DNA of 24,194 nucleotides, from assembly GCA_018607545.1 (NCBI GenBank), contig JABBBF010000204.1, positions 1 through 24,194 on the forward strand, read 5' to 3'. Shown here one piece after another: positions 7,917-15,687 of this stretch (the stretch's first letter is position 1; every line of letters begins with the position of its first letter). This DNA is from SAR92 clade bacterium. Lineage in GTDB: Bacteria > Pseudomonadota > Gammaproteobacteria > Pseudomonadales > Porticoccaceae. Below the pieces are notes generated by a model, which was given only the letters and a program-made list of their open reading frames with translations, had not been told where the DNA came from and did not search any database. Made by a program: the position numbers and the translations under genes.

Positions 7917-8648
7917 TTAGCTACACACTGCTATAGGAATACTTTGCATAGGCCGGTAGACCCACTCGGCAAAATTAATTAAATCGAGGGCTGGGAAGTC
8001 GAGGGCATCCTCCGGTAATCGTTCCATACTCTGCATCATCGCTTCAGGTGTTCCCTCCTGTTCGTAGACCGCGATCATTTGATAGCTTGGTTGTCGTGCA
8101 CCTGGCCTTTGATAGCCGGTTAGCTCTAAACACTGACCGCTGACAAGTTCAGTAACATTAAGAGCGTGGCGAATATGGCGAGTACAGTACCATTCGCGGA
8201 ACTCTTGGTCTGTTCCCTGTAGCGGATTGGCAAATGCCAGAGTTAACATTTCCTCTCCGGCCATAGCCGAACGGCCTACTTTTTCACTTACTGGGTAATA
8301 CAGCCAAGTGCTTGGAACGTCAGCAGAGGGCTCAGCCTCATACAGCTTTTCTATCTTTTGAATAATCATCTCTGCCTGCTCCGCACCATCAACTGAGAGT
8401 TCGATAATACTCAGGTAATCATCCGGAATATGCTGATAAGCTCCCTCAGTTACATCCACATCATGTTTCTCAAAATGATTGATACTTATAACGCCGGATA
8501 ATTCTTCGAGCCTTATAGAAAAGATATTTTTTGACCAGCTTACAAATTCGTCCTGCCGATCAGCATTGCAGCTACTTAATAAAAAAAGTACATGACTGCG
8601 TTGCGTTTTTATTAACTCCAACGATCTCTCTGCACTAGTCTTTGACAT
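7917..8648 (-). CDS. two-repeat EthD-like (dimeric alpha+beta barrel) protein of unknown function
   Basis: A 243-residue protein that appears to contain two ferredoxin-like halves. Repeat 1 has EFVSWSKNIF...LSGVISINHFE (34-60) followed by a YLSIIELS strand. Repeat 2 has a typical EthD/DUF4286-type stretch: NPLQGTDQEFREWY (141-154), RHIRHAL (157-163), and a closing strand YQMIAVYEQ (189-197). Proteins of this fold often occur in catabolic clusters as small-molecule binding or isomerising enzymes, but this one has no assigned reaction. There is no signal peptide or membrane segment. The ribosome site GGAG sits about 7 bases before the ATG. It lies between two SDR genes, so it probably acts on the same intermediates. 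The assignment rests on fold-level pattern only. Confidence 0.75.
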   Translation of the reverse strand: MSKTSAERSLELIKTQRSHVLFLLSSCNADRQDEFVSWSKNIFSIRLEELSGVISINHFEKHDVDVTEGAYQHIPDDYLSIIELSVDGAEQAEMIIQKIEKLYEAEPSADVPSTWLYYPVSEKVGRSAMAGEEMLTLAFANPLQGTDQEFREWYCTRHIRHALNVTELVSGQCLELTGYQRPGARQPSYQMIAVYEQEGTPEAMMQSMERLPEDALDFPALDLINFAEWVYRPMQSIPIAVCS

Positions 8649-8691
8649 TTTTATCTCCGTTTATAAATTAAAATTCGTATATAGACTCTGC

Positions 8692-9444
8692 TTAACTAAG
8701 TACAGTTCCACAGTCCACATTCAGCGCTTGCCCAGTAATATTTTTTGCTCTTGCAGAGGCAAAAAAGGCAACTGCACAGCCTATATCTTGGGGACTAAGG
8801 TGACGCTTTAAAATTCTCTCATCAAGGATACTGTCTAGAATTTTTTCTCCGTCAGATGAGAAACTATCAGCCATTCTGGTTATTACCCCGCCAGGGCAAA
8901 CTGCATTGACGTTAATATTGTCAATACCCAGCTTTATCGCGAGGGACTGCGTCAAGTTGATCACTGCAGCTTTAGATGCCGAGTAAGCCGGGGTATCTGC
9001 CCATGGGGTGCGACCATTAATTGAGGCTATATTGACAATGTTTCCTGTATTCGCAGCTCGAAAGTGCGGTAATAATGCCCTGACCATCCGCCAAATACCG
9101 AAAAGATTAACATCAAAGCATTGCTTAAATTGCTCAATGGTAGAGTCAGTTTCGATACTCTCTCTGTGTATACCAGCATTATTCACCAAGATATCAATCT
9201 GCCCAAAATGGGCTATGCCATGAGCAACACATTCATTGACTGATATATCATCTGATACATCCAGAACTAGAGGCAAAACCTCACAGCCTATTAATTTAAT
9301 CTCATTTGCAGTGGCCTGGGCAGCACTTATATCGATATCACCAATCACCACTTGCGCTCCTGCGGCAGCCAATTCAGTCACTATTCCCTTACCTATGCCT
9401 TGAGCACCTCCAGTCACTAAAGCAACCTTATATTTCAAATCCAT
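8692..9444 (-). CDS. short-chain dehydrogenase/reductase (SDR 3)
   Basis: A 250-residue classical SDR. TGGAQGIG is at 11-18, Asp36 in GDID points to NAD, and NNAG is at 88-91. The catalytic residues are Ser141, Tyr154 and Lys158 in YSASK. Near the end the family's usual VDGG reads VDCG (243-246), a small oddity. The nearest relatives by style are FabG-like, 2,3-butanediol and sorbitol dehydrogenases. Placed 57 bp after the E2 gene, it fits a step that makes the 2-oxo or acyloin substrate of the E1/E2 complex, but this is inference. The start is the ATG at 9444, with only a weak CGGA as ribosome site. Confidence 0.9.
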   Translation of the reverse strand: MDLKYKVALVTGGAQGIGKGIVTELAAAGAQVVIGDIDISAAQATANEIKLIGCEVLPLVLDVSDDISVNECVAHGIAHFGQIDILVNNAGIHRESIETDSTIEQFKQCFDVNLFGIWRMVRALLPHFRAANTGNIVNIASINGRTPWADTPAYSASKAAVINLTQSLAIKLGIDNINVNAVCPGGVITRMADSFSSDGEKILDSILDERILKRHLSPQDIGCAVAFFASARAKNITGQALNVDCGTVLS

Positions 9445-9501
9445 TATTACTATTCCGTTATAAGTTATTCACCCTCTTTTAAAAGGGACTGCATAGTCAG
9501 A

Positions 9502-10233
9502 TTACTCAGACAAAAGGCTCTCAGGGTCTTCTAGATAGGCTGATAAGGATGTCAGAAATCCCGCACCAATTGCACCGTCTACAGCGCGGTGATCAACAGA
9601 GAGTGTTACTCGCATCACTGTGCGGATAACCGCTTCGTTGTCTACAACAATCACTTTTTTCTTAGCCCGAGCAGCAGCTAAAATCGCCACTTGAGGAGGA
9701 TTGATAATCGCATCGAATTGATCGACGCCATACATGCCCAAATTAGAAATAGTAAATGAGCCTCCGCTTATTTCTGACATTTTCAAGTGTCCATGGGCTG
9801 CGCGCGAAGCTAAAGTCGATAATTCACTAGAGATCTCAAAAATAGTTTTCGCCTCTACCCTCCTCAATACTGGTATGGCCAGACCGCCATCAACGGAGAC
9901 AACAATCGAGATGTTTGCGTGAGGAAACTGAACAGTTTCGTTATCATCGAAGTGGCTATTAATCGCAGGCCATTCAGCCAGCGCTAAGGCACAGGCTTTG
10001 ATGATAAAATCATTGACAGAAACATTACCTTCAGCACTTCGAGAGTTTATCTCTCTACGCAATTTAAGCACTTCATCCATTTCTATGTCAGCCACCACCC
10101 GGAAGTGCGGTATCGAACGCTTTGCCTCGGTCATACGAGCGGCAATAGCTTTGCGCAGAGGTGATAAACGAACTGTGACTGAATTTGAATCGATATCGCG
10201 AATCTCCACCGTGTCTGTAATAGCGCTATTCAT
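9502..10233 (-). CDS. E2 acyltransferase catalytic core of a 2-oxoacid/acyloin dehydrogenase complex
   Basis: A 243-residue dihydrolipoyl acyltransferase catalytic domain (CAT-like fold). It starts with RKAIAARMTEAKRSIPHF (27-44), has FTISNLGMYG (160-169), and ends with the active site DHRAVDG (214-220) where His215 and Asp219 are catalytic. It transfers an acyl group from the lipoyl arm to CoA. Normal E2 proteins carry lipoyl and E1/E3-binding domains on the same chain. Here the lipoyl domain is the separate upstream gene, and no peripheral-subunit-binding domain is visible in either. The start ATG lies 5 bases after the lipoyl gene's stop, in another frame. GGAGG inside the end of the lipoyl gene (13 bases before the ATG) can serve as ribosome site, so translation is probably coupled. 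The acyl specificity is unknown. Confidence 0.93.
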   Translation of the reverse strand: MNSAITDTVEIRDIDSNSVTVRLSPLRKAIAARMTEAKRSIPHFRVVADIEMDEVLKLRREINSRSAEGNVSVNDFIIKACALALAEWPAINSHFDDNETVQFPHANISIVVSVDGGLAIPVLRRVEAKTIFEISSELSTLASRAAHGHLKMSEISGGSFTISNLGMYGVDQFDAIINPPQVAILAAARAKKKVIVVDNEAVIRTVMRVTLSVDHRAVDGAIGAGFLTSLSAYLEDPESLLSE

Positions 10234-10238
10234 CAGGC

Positions 10239-10478
10239 TTATTCCGCCTCCAAGAGTGCGATTACAGCTCCGACCTCAGCTGACTCCTCTTCCGTTACGA
10301 TTATTTTCTTCAGTACCCCGGAAACTGGGGATTCAACTTCCTCTAGTGCTTTTGCTGTTTCTATTTCGACAAGAACTTCCCCTTTAACAATTTCTGTGCC
10401 TTCGGCCTTAAGCCATTTTTGGATTGTGCCTTCGGCAATACCCATTCCAGTTTTTGGTATAGTTAATTCGATGGTCAT
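10239..10478 (-). CDS. free-standing lipoyl-domain protein
   Basis: A 79-residue protein consisting of one biotinyl/lipoyl domain: opening strand PKTGMGIAEG, then the hairpin turn EIETAKALEEVESP with Lys43 as the predicted lipoylated residue, then the closing GAVIALLEAE. It should work as the swinging arm between E1, the separate E2 core and an E3. The usual motif is ETDK; here it is ETAK. It is complete at both ends: its TAA stop (10239-10241) is 5 bases before the E2 ATG and the two frames differ. Reading the E2 frame upstream gives no lipoyl-like or linker sequence, so this is a genuine gene split rather than an obvious frameshift. It starts 40 bp after E1-beta. Confidence 0.93.
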   Translation of the reverse strand: MTIELTIPKTGMGIAEGTIQKWLKAEGTEIVKGEVLVEIETAKALEEVESPVSGVLKKIIVTEEESAEVGAVIALLEAE

Positions 10479-10518
10479 AAATTGATTCTCTGGTTGATTT
10501 TTTAGATAGATTTCTGGA

Positions 10519-11523
10519 CTACTGAATTTTGTTTACCGCATCAATAACATCAGACGCTGTTGGATAGACGACTTTTTCCAAAATAGGGCTAAATGGAATA
10601 TGAACATCCGCTGTAGTAACTCGCTGAATCGGCTTGCGCAAGCTCTCAAAAGCCTCTTCAGATATAACAGCAGCAATCTCTGAAGCTGCACTATTAGTAC
10701 GATGAGCGTTGTCGACAATAACCAAGCGGCCTGTTTTGGCGACTGAACGGATTAGTACTTCTTTGTCCAGGGGAACCAAGGTTCGAGGGTCGACAACTTC
10801 TGCAGAAACACCCTGCTCTTGCAGGGTTTCTGCGGCAGCTAAGACCATCGGCAAACATGCACCTATTGAAATAATCGTTACATCACTGCCTGCACGTTTG
10901 ATATCTGCACTACCTATAGGTATTAGATAATTAGGATCTGTTGATACTTCTTCCTTTTTTGCCCAAAGATTACAGTCTTCAAATATCATTACTGGATCGT
11001 CATCGCGGACTGCGGATTTTAGTAGGCCTTTCATATCAGCAGGCGTTGATGGCACTATTATTTTTAGGCCCGGCGCTGACATAAAAAAGGGATAGGGTCT
11101 GTCAGAATGTTGCGCTGCATTGCCGATTTTGTAATACATTCCAGTACGAAAGACGATTGGCACCTGTACCTGACCACCGGTCATGTAGCGTAACTTACTG
11201 GCCTGATTAATAATTTGGTCAGAGGCCAAATAGGTAAAGCTGGCTATTGTGAGGTCAACAATTGGCCGCAAGCCTGTCATGGCAGCGCCAATAGCCATGC
11301 CGGTAAAGCTGTTCTCAGAAATCGGCATATTACGCACACGATTTTCATCGAAGCTTTTAACTAGGTCTGTGCCTCCATAAATGGAGATATCTTCCCCGAT
11401 TAGGACAACTCTCTCGTCGCGTAACATTTCTTCTTTTTGTGCCAGCACAATCGCGTCCATATAACTCAATGGGGAACTGATAAAGCCTTCTGTGATAGGC
11501 GCCTCTTTGATGGTATCTAACAT
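10519..11523 (-). CDS. E1-beta subunit of thiamine-dependent 2-oxoacid/acyloin dehydrogenase
   Basis: A 334-residue transketolase-type beta subunit. Landmarks are the N-terminal block SYMDAIVLAQKEEML (20-34), GED (43-45), the thiamine-activating Glu70 in SENSFTGMAIGAA, AAQHSD (136-141), and the C-terminal DPRTLVPLD (245-253). It pairs with E1-alpha to decarboxylate a 2-oxoacid, or cleave an acyloin, and load the acyl group on lipoate. The start was set at the ATG at 11523, because AAGGA lies about 10 bases before it and homologues begin close to here. A farther upstream start at 11637 would overlap E1-alpha and add 38 unrelated residues. The gene follows E1-alpha by 16 bp. By sequence style it sits with the acetoin, pyruvate and branched-chain enzymes; the substrate is open. 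Confidence 0.93.
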   Translation of the reverse strand: MLDTIKEAPITEGFISSPLSYMDAIVLAQKEEMLRDERVVLIGEDISIYGGTDLVKSFDENRVRNMPISENSFTGMAIGAAMTGLRPIVDLTIASFTYLASDQIINQASKLRYMTGGQVQVPIVFRTGMYYKIGNAAQHSDRPYPFFMSAPGLKIIVPSTPADMKGLLKSAVRDDDPVMIFEDCNLWAKKEEVSTDPNYLIPIGSADIKRAGSDVTIISIGACLPMVLAAAETLQEQGVSAEVVDPRTLVPLDKEVLIRSVAKTGRLVIVDNAHRTNSAASEIAAVISEEAFESLRKPIQRVTTADVHIPFSPILEKVVYPTASDVIDAVNKIQ

Positions 11524-11539
11524 AACTAATGTGTCCTTT

Positions 11540-12523
11540 TTAGTTGCGGGGCTGCGCCGGATAATGGATAGGAGAGCTATACATATTTTGGTAAATATCG
11601 GCTGGATCTGGATAGGCACTCTGTTGCGCAAAATCAACAGCTGCCTGCACTTCGACTTCGACTTCTGACTTTATGTCTTCAAGATCTATCTGCCTGACCT
11701 CCCCCATCGCCAACAATGCCGTTTGATAAATAATTATGGGATCTCTGGTTGTCACATAGTCATTGATCTCTTCCTGGCTACGATAAGGAATAGGCACATT
11801 GAGGTTGTCGCAATGCTCTTCGAACCGGTAAGTCTTCGCTTCAATAAGGGTTGGACCATCACCGCTACGTGCCCGAATAACCGCCTCATTAGTTACCTTA
11901 TAGACTGCAAGAGCATCTTGGCCATCGACGATCACACCGGGAATGCCATAGCCATCCGCTCGCTTGGCAATATCTGGTTGGCCATGAGATTTTTCCACTG
12001 ACGTAGATATTGCGTAACCATTGTTCTCACAAAAAAAGATCACCGGCAGTTTCCACACCGCGGCCAAGTTCATGGATTCACTAAAGGTGCCCTGGTTGCT
12101 GGCTCCATCGCCAAAGAAGCAGAGGCTGACCTGGTCGGTGCCCCTTACCTGGGCGCTAAAGCCGGCTCCGGTTGCCAGAGGGATACCACCGCCAACAATT
12201 GCAGATTCACCGACCACGCCGACAGAGAAGTCGGCAAGATGCATGGAGCCGCCGCGACCACGGCAGATTCCCGAGGCCTTACCCAGAAGCTCAGCCATCA
12301 GCGGCGCTAAAGTTGCACCCTTGCCTATAGGATGGCCATGTGACCTATGGGTGCCTGTAATATAGTCATCGTCTCTAAGGGCCATACAGGCCCCTACGAT
12401 TGCGCCCTCCTGCCCGATGCTCAGGTGACCTTCTACTGGCAGCGTCTTTGCCGCTTCTTCAAAAAAACGAATGCGCTGCATTCGTCGATACATTTCAAGA
12501 TGCCCAGATTTGTTCAGACTCAT
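11540..12523 (-). CDS. E1-alpha subunit of thiamine-dependent 2-oxoacid/acyloin dehydrogenase
   Basis: A 327-residue alpha subunit. Family landmarks are GQEG (37-40), THRSHGHPIGKG (58-69), GICRGRGGSMHLAD (85-98), and the thiamine-diphosphate motif starting GDGASNQG (138-145) and ending ENNGYAIST (166-174). It binds thiamine diphosphate with the beta subunit and carries out the first, substrate-choosing step of the complex. In the loop that reads YR(W/Y)RGHxxxDP in acetoin and pyruvate enzymes, this protein reads YRFEEHCDNLN (232-242), keeping the His but not the Arg-Gly. That may mark an unusual substrate. AGGAAG lies about 8 bases before the ATG. Neighbours E1-beta, lipoyl protein and E2 complete the complex except for E3, which is not in the window. 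Confidence 0.93.
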   Translation of the reverse strand: MSLNKSGHLEMYRRMQRIRFFEEAAKTLPVEGHLSIGQEGAIVGACMALRDDDYITGTHRSHGHPIGKGATLAPLMAELLGKASGICRGRGGSMHLADFSVGVVGESAIVGGGIPLATGAGFSAQVRGTDQVSLCFFGDGASNQGTFSESMNLAAVWKLPVIFFCENNGYAISTSVEKSHGQPDIAKRADGYGIPGVIVDGQDALAVYKVTNEAVIRARSGDGPTLIEAKTYRFEEHCDNLNVPIPYRSQEEINDYVTTRDPIIIYQTALLAMGEVRQIDLEDIKSEVEVEVQAAVDFAQQSAYPDPADIYQNMYSSPIHYPAQPRN

Positions 12524-12562
12524 AGTATTACTTCCTGTAATTTATAAAACTGCTCTCGTTCG

Positions 12563-14038
12563 CTAACTACTCGCGGTGACGAATACGGTTGTCCTTTTTT
12601 TCCTACCTGATTCAGCGCCTGCAGGACTAGCTCTATTAGAATCACTGCCCACGCAATATAAATTAGGATCTTGCACGTCAGATTTAGATTGGCGTTGTTG
12701 TAAACATTTCCTTATCGTTGCATGACGGATGGAATCAATTGGAAAATTCCAAATAAGCGCGACACTAGCGGTCATAATGGCGATAGGAAGAATGCAACAA
12801 ACTATTGTTAATGACAGACCATTAGAGCCTGATAGACCCGCAGTAGCATCAAAACCTAGCAACTGGAGCATGGGTAATGCGATTCCTACACCGACACCCA
12901 TACCCAGCTTGTATACCAAATTCATCCCAGCCATATAAGTTCCGGCCTGCTCTCCATAGCCTTTGAGATTTCCAAGATCGGATAGATCGCCAATAATTGC
13001 CGGTGGCATGGCCCAAGCTGCAGATGTTGAAAGGCCGATTAAAATAAAACAGACCGCAGCTGCGAGATAACTCTGAGGTGGTATGACTAGTAATATAACC
13101 AGAGATAGCGACGTCAGTAGTATCGAGGCCGATAATACCTTATGGCGACCAAAGCGATAGGCCGCTCTGACGCAAATTGGCATACCGATAATCGCTGAAA
13201 CAAAGGCAAGAAATATCAATGAGATAAATGAGTTTTCCAATAGCAGGCGATATTTTATAAATAAAACAATAACCGCATTAAAGATGCTCACACCCAATGT
13301 AAAGGTAAAGTGGTAGATTAAAAACCTGAGGAATGCCTTGTTGGTTTTGATTGCCGTTATAAGTCCGACATTTCGAGCATGGGGAGCACTAGTGAGGCTT
13401 TGTCTTTCGTTAAGAAACATTGTCACCACAATCATCACTGGAAGGGTGCAAATAATTGCATAGCTAATAAATCGCAGAATTTCGCTCATAGGTGCGCTGT
13501 CTGGGAGAAAAATAAAAGGTAGTGCGGCACTAAGAAAAATACCGATGGTGGTGCCCGTCTCACGGAATCCAAAAACTTTACTACGGCCTTTGTAACTAGT
13601 GGACATCTCAGCTCCCCAGGCCATATAGGGAACCTGCACAATGGTCCAGAAGACAAAAAATATTGATATCCAGATAATCAAATATTCTTTTCCAGAGCCG
13701 ATAGGTGCATTAAATAAGTAAAAAATACTGATGAGTAAAGGCAGGGTTCCGCACAACATCCAGATTTTACGCTTACCCAACTTAGAGCGGGTCGCATCAG
13801 ACATGCGACCGATAGCAACATCGGTTATACCATCCCAGATATTTGCAATCATAAATGCCAGACCAGTCCAGTAGAGGCTAATTCCAACTTCGGTCACATA
13901 AAAAGTTGGAAGATAATTAATAACTGGAGTAATCAACATTGCCAGTGGAATAGCCGGACCTGAGAATGCAAGTAAACGTTTCAATGTTAAACTTGGATCC
14001 GCTTTAGATTGCGCTAAAGTCGCTTGTCTATTAGACAT
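12563..14038 (-). CDS. MFS transporter, GPH (MelB-like) cation symporter family
   Basis: A 491-residue inner-membrane protein with about 12 hydrophobic segments. The family mark is the region after helix 2, WDGITDVAIGRMSD, followed by RSKLGKRKIW. This matches the glycoside-pentoside-hexuronide:cation symporters with their Asp-rich cation site and cytoplasmic basic loop. It presumably brings the substrate, or a pathway intermediate, across the inner membrane after TonB-dependent uptake. About 60 residues at the C-terminus are hydrophilic and rich in Ser, Lys and Arg, longer than in typical members. The start ATG overlaps the stop of the aldehyde dehydrogenase gene by 8 bases (ATGTCTAA), with AGGTGG upstream, so the two genes are probably translationally coupled. 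Many GPH members carry non-sugar organic acids, so a sugar should not be assumed. Confidence 0.9.
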   Translation of the reverse strand: MSNRQATLAQSKADPSLTLKRLLAFSGPAIPLAMLITPVINYLPTFYVTEVGISLYWTGLAFMIANIWDGITDVAIGRMSDATRSKLGKRKIWMLCGTLPLLISIFYLFNAPIGSGKEYLIIWISIFFVFWTIVQVPYMAWGAEMSTSYKGRSKVFGFRETGTTIGIFLSAALPFIFLPDSAPMSEILRFISYAIICTLPVMIVVTMFLNERQSLTSAPHARNVGLITAIKTNKAFLRFLIYHFTFTLGVSIFNAVIVLFIKYRLLLENSFISLIFLAFVSAIIGMPICVRAAYRFGRHKVLSASILLTSLSLVILLVIPPQSYLAAAVCFILIGLSTSAAWAMPPAIIGDLSDLGNLKGYGEQAGTYMAGMNLVYKLGMGVGVGIALPMLQLLGFDATAGLSGSNGLSLTIVCCILPIAIMTASVALIWNFPIDSIRHATIRKCLQQRQSKSDVQDPNLYCVGSDSNRASPAGAESGRKKRTTVFVTASS

Positions 14039-15545
14039 AGTTAAACCACCTCACCTGCGCCCTGCTGTATGATGCCAATCCAGCTACGCCAAACTCAGTT
14101 CCGACACCTGAGAGGCCATAGGGTTCGGTTGAGATAGCCTCAGAGCCTGCCCCTGTTGGTGTCGCTGCATTTATCGTGACCATCCCGGCCTGCACTTCTG
14201 TGGAAAGGCGCATGCCCGTGCTAAGGTTGGTCGTCCAGGCATAGGCTGCCAACCCATAGGCCGTAGCATTGGCGATTTCGATGGCTTCATCCAGAGTACG
14301 AAAACGAGTGATAGTCAAAACTGGGCCAAATATTTCATCCTGAAAAAGTGGATCCTCTACAGCTACATTGCCAAATAGTGTCGGTTCCACAAAGTACCCC
14401 TTATTGACAGCAACCCGCTGGCCGCCATAGATCAAATTAGCGGTTTTTGCTCCGGCTTGGATGTAGCAGAGAACCTTTTCCATATGCTGGCGGCTGGCTA
14501 GGGGACCATAGCTCGTGGATGGATCCAGGGGATTTCCAGGGCTCACTTCCCTGAGTCGCTGGATGATTTTTTCGATCAATTCGAGTTCGATTTTTTGCTC
14601 TACAAGCACACGCGAGCCGGTAACACATAGCTGACCTTGGTTGAGCAAAATTAACTCGACAATACTGTCGGCGACTTCGTCTAGGTTGTGACAATCCGCG
14701 AAAACGATCTGTGGTGACTTACCGCCACACTCCACATGGGCGACTTTCATATTGGATTGGCCGGCGTACTGCAACATTAACTTGCCGACCGCAGTCGAGC
14801 CAGTAAAGGCGATCATATTGACATCGTTATGCAAACCCAGTGTGCGGGCGACAATATGGCCCTGCCCCTGCACGACATTTAAAACACCCGGGGGAATACC
14901 TGCCTTGGTGGCAAGTTCTGCAAGGCGGCTGGCCGACTGGGGTGATTGCTCAGAAGGTTTTAACACCACGCAGTTGCCCGCGGCGAGAGCAGGCGCCACT
15001 TTGCTCATGGCGCTGAGGGTGGGGAAATTCCACGGCACCACTGCAGCCACCACGCCACGTGGTACAAACTGCTGAGCTATCAAGCAGCTTTTATCGCTGT
15101 TGTAGGCATCAGCAGTCATGTTCTCCATAGCGTCAATCGAGTAGTGCAGAAGATTCGCTGCGCTTGTTGCATTGCCAAATTCAAGACCAATGGGCTTGCC
15201 CATATCTTCGGCATCGAGCCTATCTAGTTCTGGTGCGTGCACTTCAATTAAATTAGCGAAGGTATGCAATAGACTTTGTCGGGTAGCTTTTGGAAGACTT
15301 GGCCAGAGACCCTTCTCAAAGGCTTCTTTTGAACTGGCAACGGCTTGTAGAGCATCGAGCTCGCTACCAGCTGGTATAACAATTGACTCGCAGCCGTCAG
15401 CCGGATTAAACAATTGGAGGGTTTCGCTGCTTGATGATTCGGCAGGAGCTCCATTGATATAAGAACGTACTGCGACCTTTCTTTTAACCGTGTTGGTCTC
15501 AGTAACCGGTGATTTCGTATCGCTTTTGTTACTCACTACATTCAT
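14031..15545 (-). CDS. NAD(P)-dependent aldehyde dehydrogenase
   Basis: A 504-residue full-length aldehyde dehydrogenase. PWNFP (171-175) includes the oxyanion Asn173, KPSEQ has Lys196, and the cofactor loop FTGST is at 247-251. The general base is Glu272 in VECGGKSP, and the catalytic Cys307 is in GQLC. The family's usual EIFGPVLTI block is present near residue 400. It oxidises an aldehyde to the acid and fits removal of an aldehyde released by the downstream complex. Roughly 25 residues rich in Ser, Thr and Lys precede the normal domain start and have no clear role. The ribosome site before ATG 15545 is weak. This is the first gene of the nine-gene operon; a strong hairpin lies only 42 bp upstream, so it may depend partly on read-through from the TonB receptor gene. 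The specific aldehyde is unknown. Confidence 0.94.
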   Translation of the reverse strand: MNVVSNKSDTKSPVTETNTVKRKVAVRSYINGAPAESSSSETLQLFNPADGCESIVIPAGSELDALQAVASSKEAFEKGLWPSLPKATRQSLLHTFANLIEVHAPELDRLDAEDMGKPIGLEFGNATSAANLLHYSIDAMENMTADAYNSDKSCLIAQQFVPRGVVAAVVPWNFPTLSAMSKVAPALAAGNCVVLKPSEQSPQSASRLAELATKAGIPPGVLNVVQGQGHIVARTLGLHNDVNMIAFTGSTAVGKLMLQYAGQSNMKVAHVECGGKSPQIVFADCHNLDEVADSIVELILLNQGQLCVTGSRVLVEQKIELELIEKIIQRLREVSPGNPLDPSTSYGPLASRQHMEKVLCYIQAGAKTANLIYGGQRVAVNKGYFVEPTLFGNVAVEDPLFQDEIFGPVLTITRFRTLDEAIEIANATAYGLAAYAWTTNLSTGMRLSTEVQAGMVTINAATPTGAGSEAISTEPYGLSGVGTEFGVAGLASYSRAQVRWFNYV

Positions 15546-15587
15546 GCTGATTTCAACTTAGTGATTCTTAATGAGGAAAATAGAAAG

Positions 15588-15632
15588 AAAGTGATCTCGG
15601 CCGGGAGGTGAGGATAAAACCGAGATCACTTT
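15588..15632 (-). terminator. 13-bp perfect hairpin between TonB receptor 1 and the catabolic operon
   Basis: AAAGTGATCTCGG (15588-15600) and CCGAGATCACTTT (15620-15632) are perfect reverse complements with a 19-base loop. On the minus strand the hairpin starts about 55 bases past the receptor's stop and is followed by TTTCTTTCTATTTTC, so it should act as an intrinsic terminator for the receptor transcript. On the plus strand a run of five T (15630-15634) follows, so it may work in both directions. Because the next gene starts 42 bp further on, partial read-through (an attenuator-like ratio control) is an option. Confidence 0.75.
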
Positions 15633-15687
15633 TTCTGCTGTTAACATCTTTATTAGATACAAAGATTTTGGGTAGTAATCGAAACCA

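Noticed and set aside
10231..10245. Frameshift splitting one E2 gene into lipoyl and catalytic parts
   Set aside because: The lipoyl domain ends naturally, the catalytic gene has its own GGAGG and ATG, and the alternative frame shows no linker or binding domain. A sequencing check is still reasonable.
11524..11637. 38-residue N-terminal extension of E1-beta overlapping E1-alpha
   Set aside because: A good ribosome site precedes the ATG at 11523 and the extension does not resemble E1-beta proteins.
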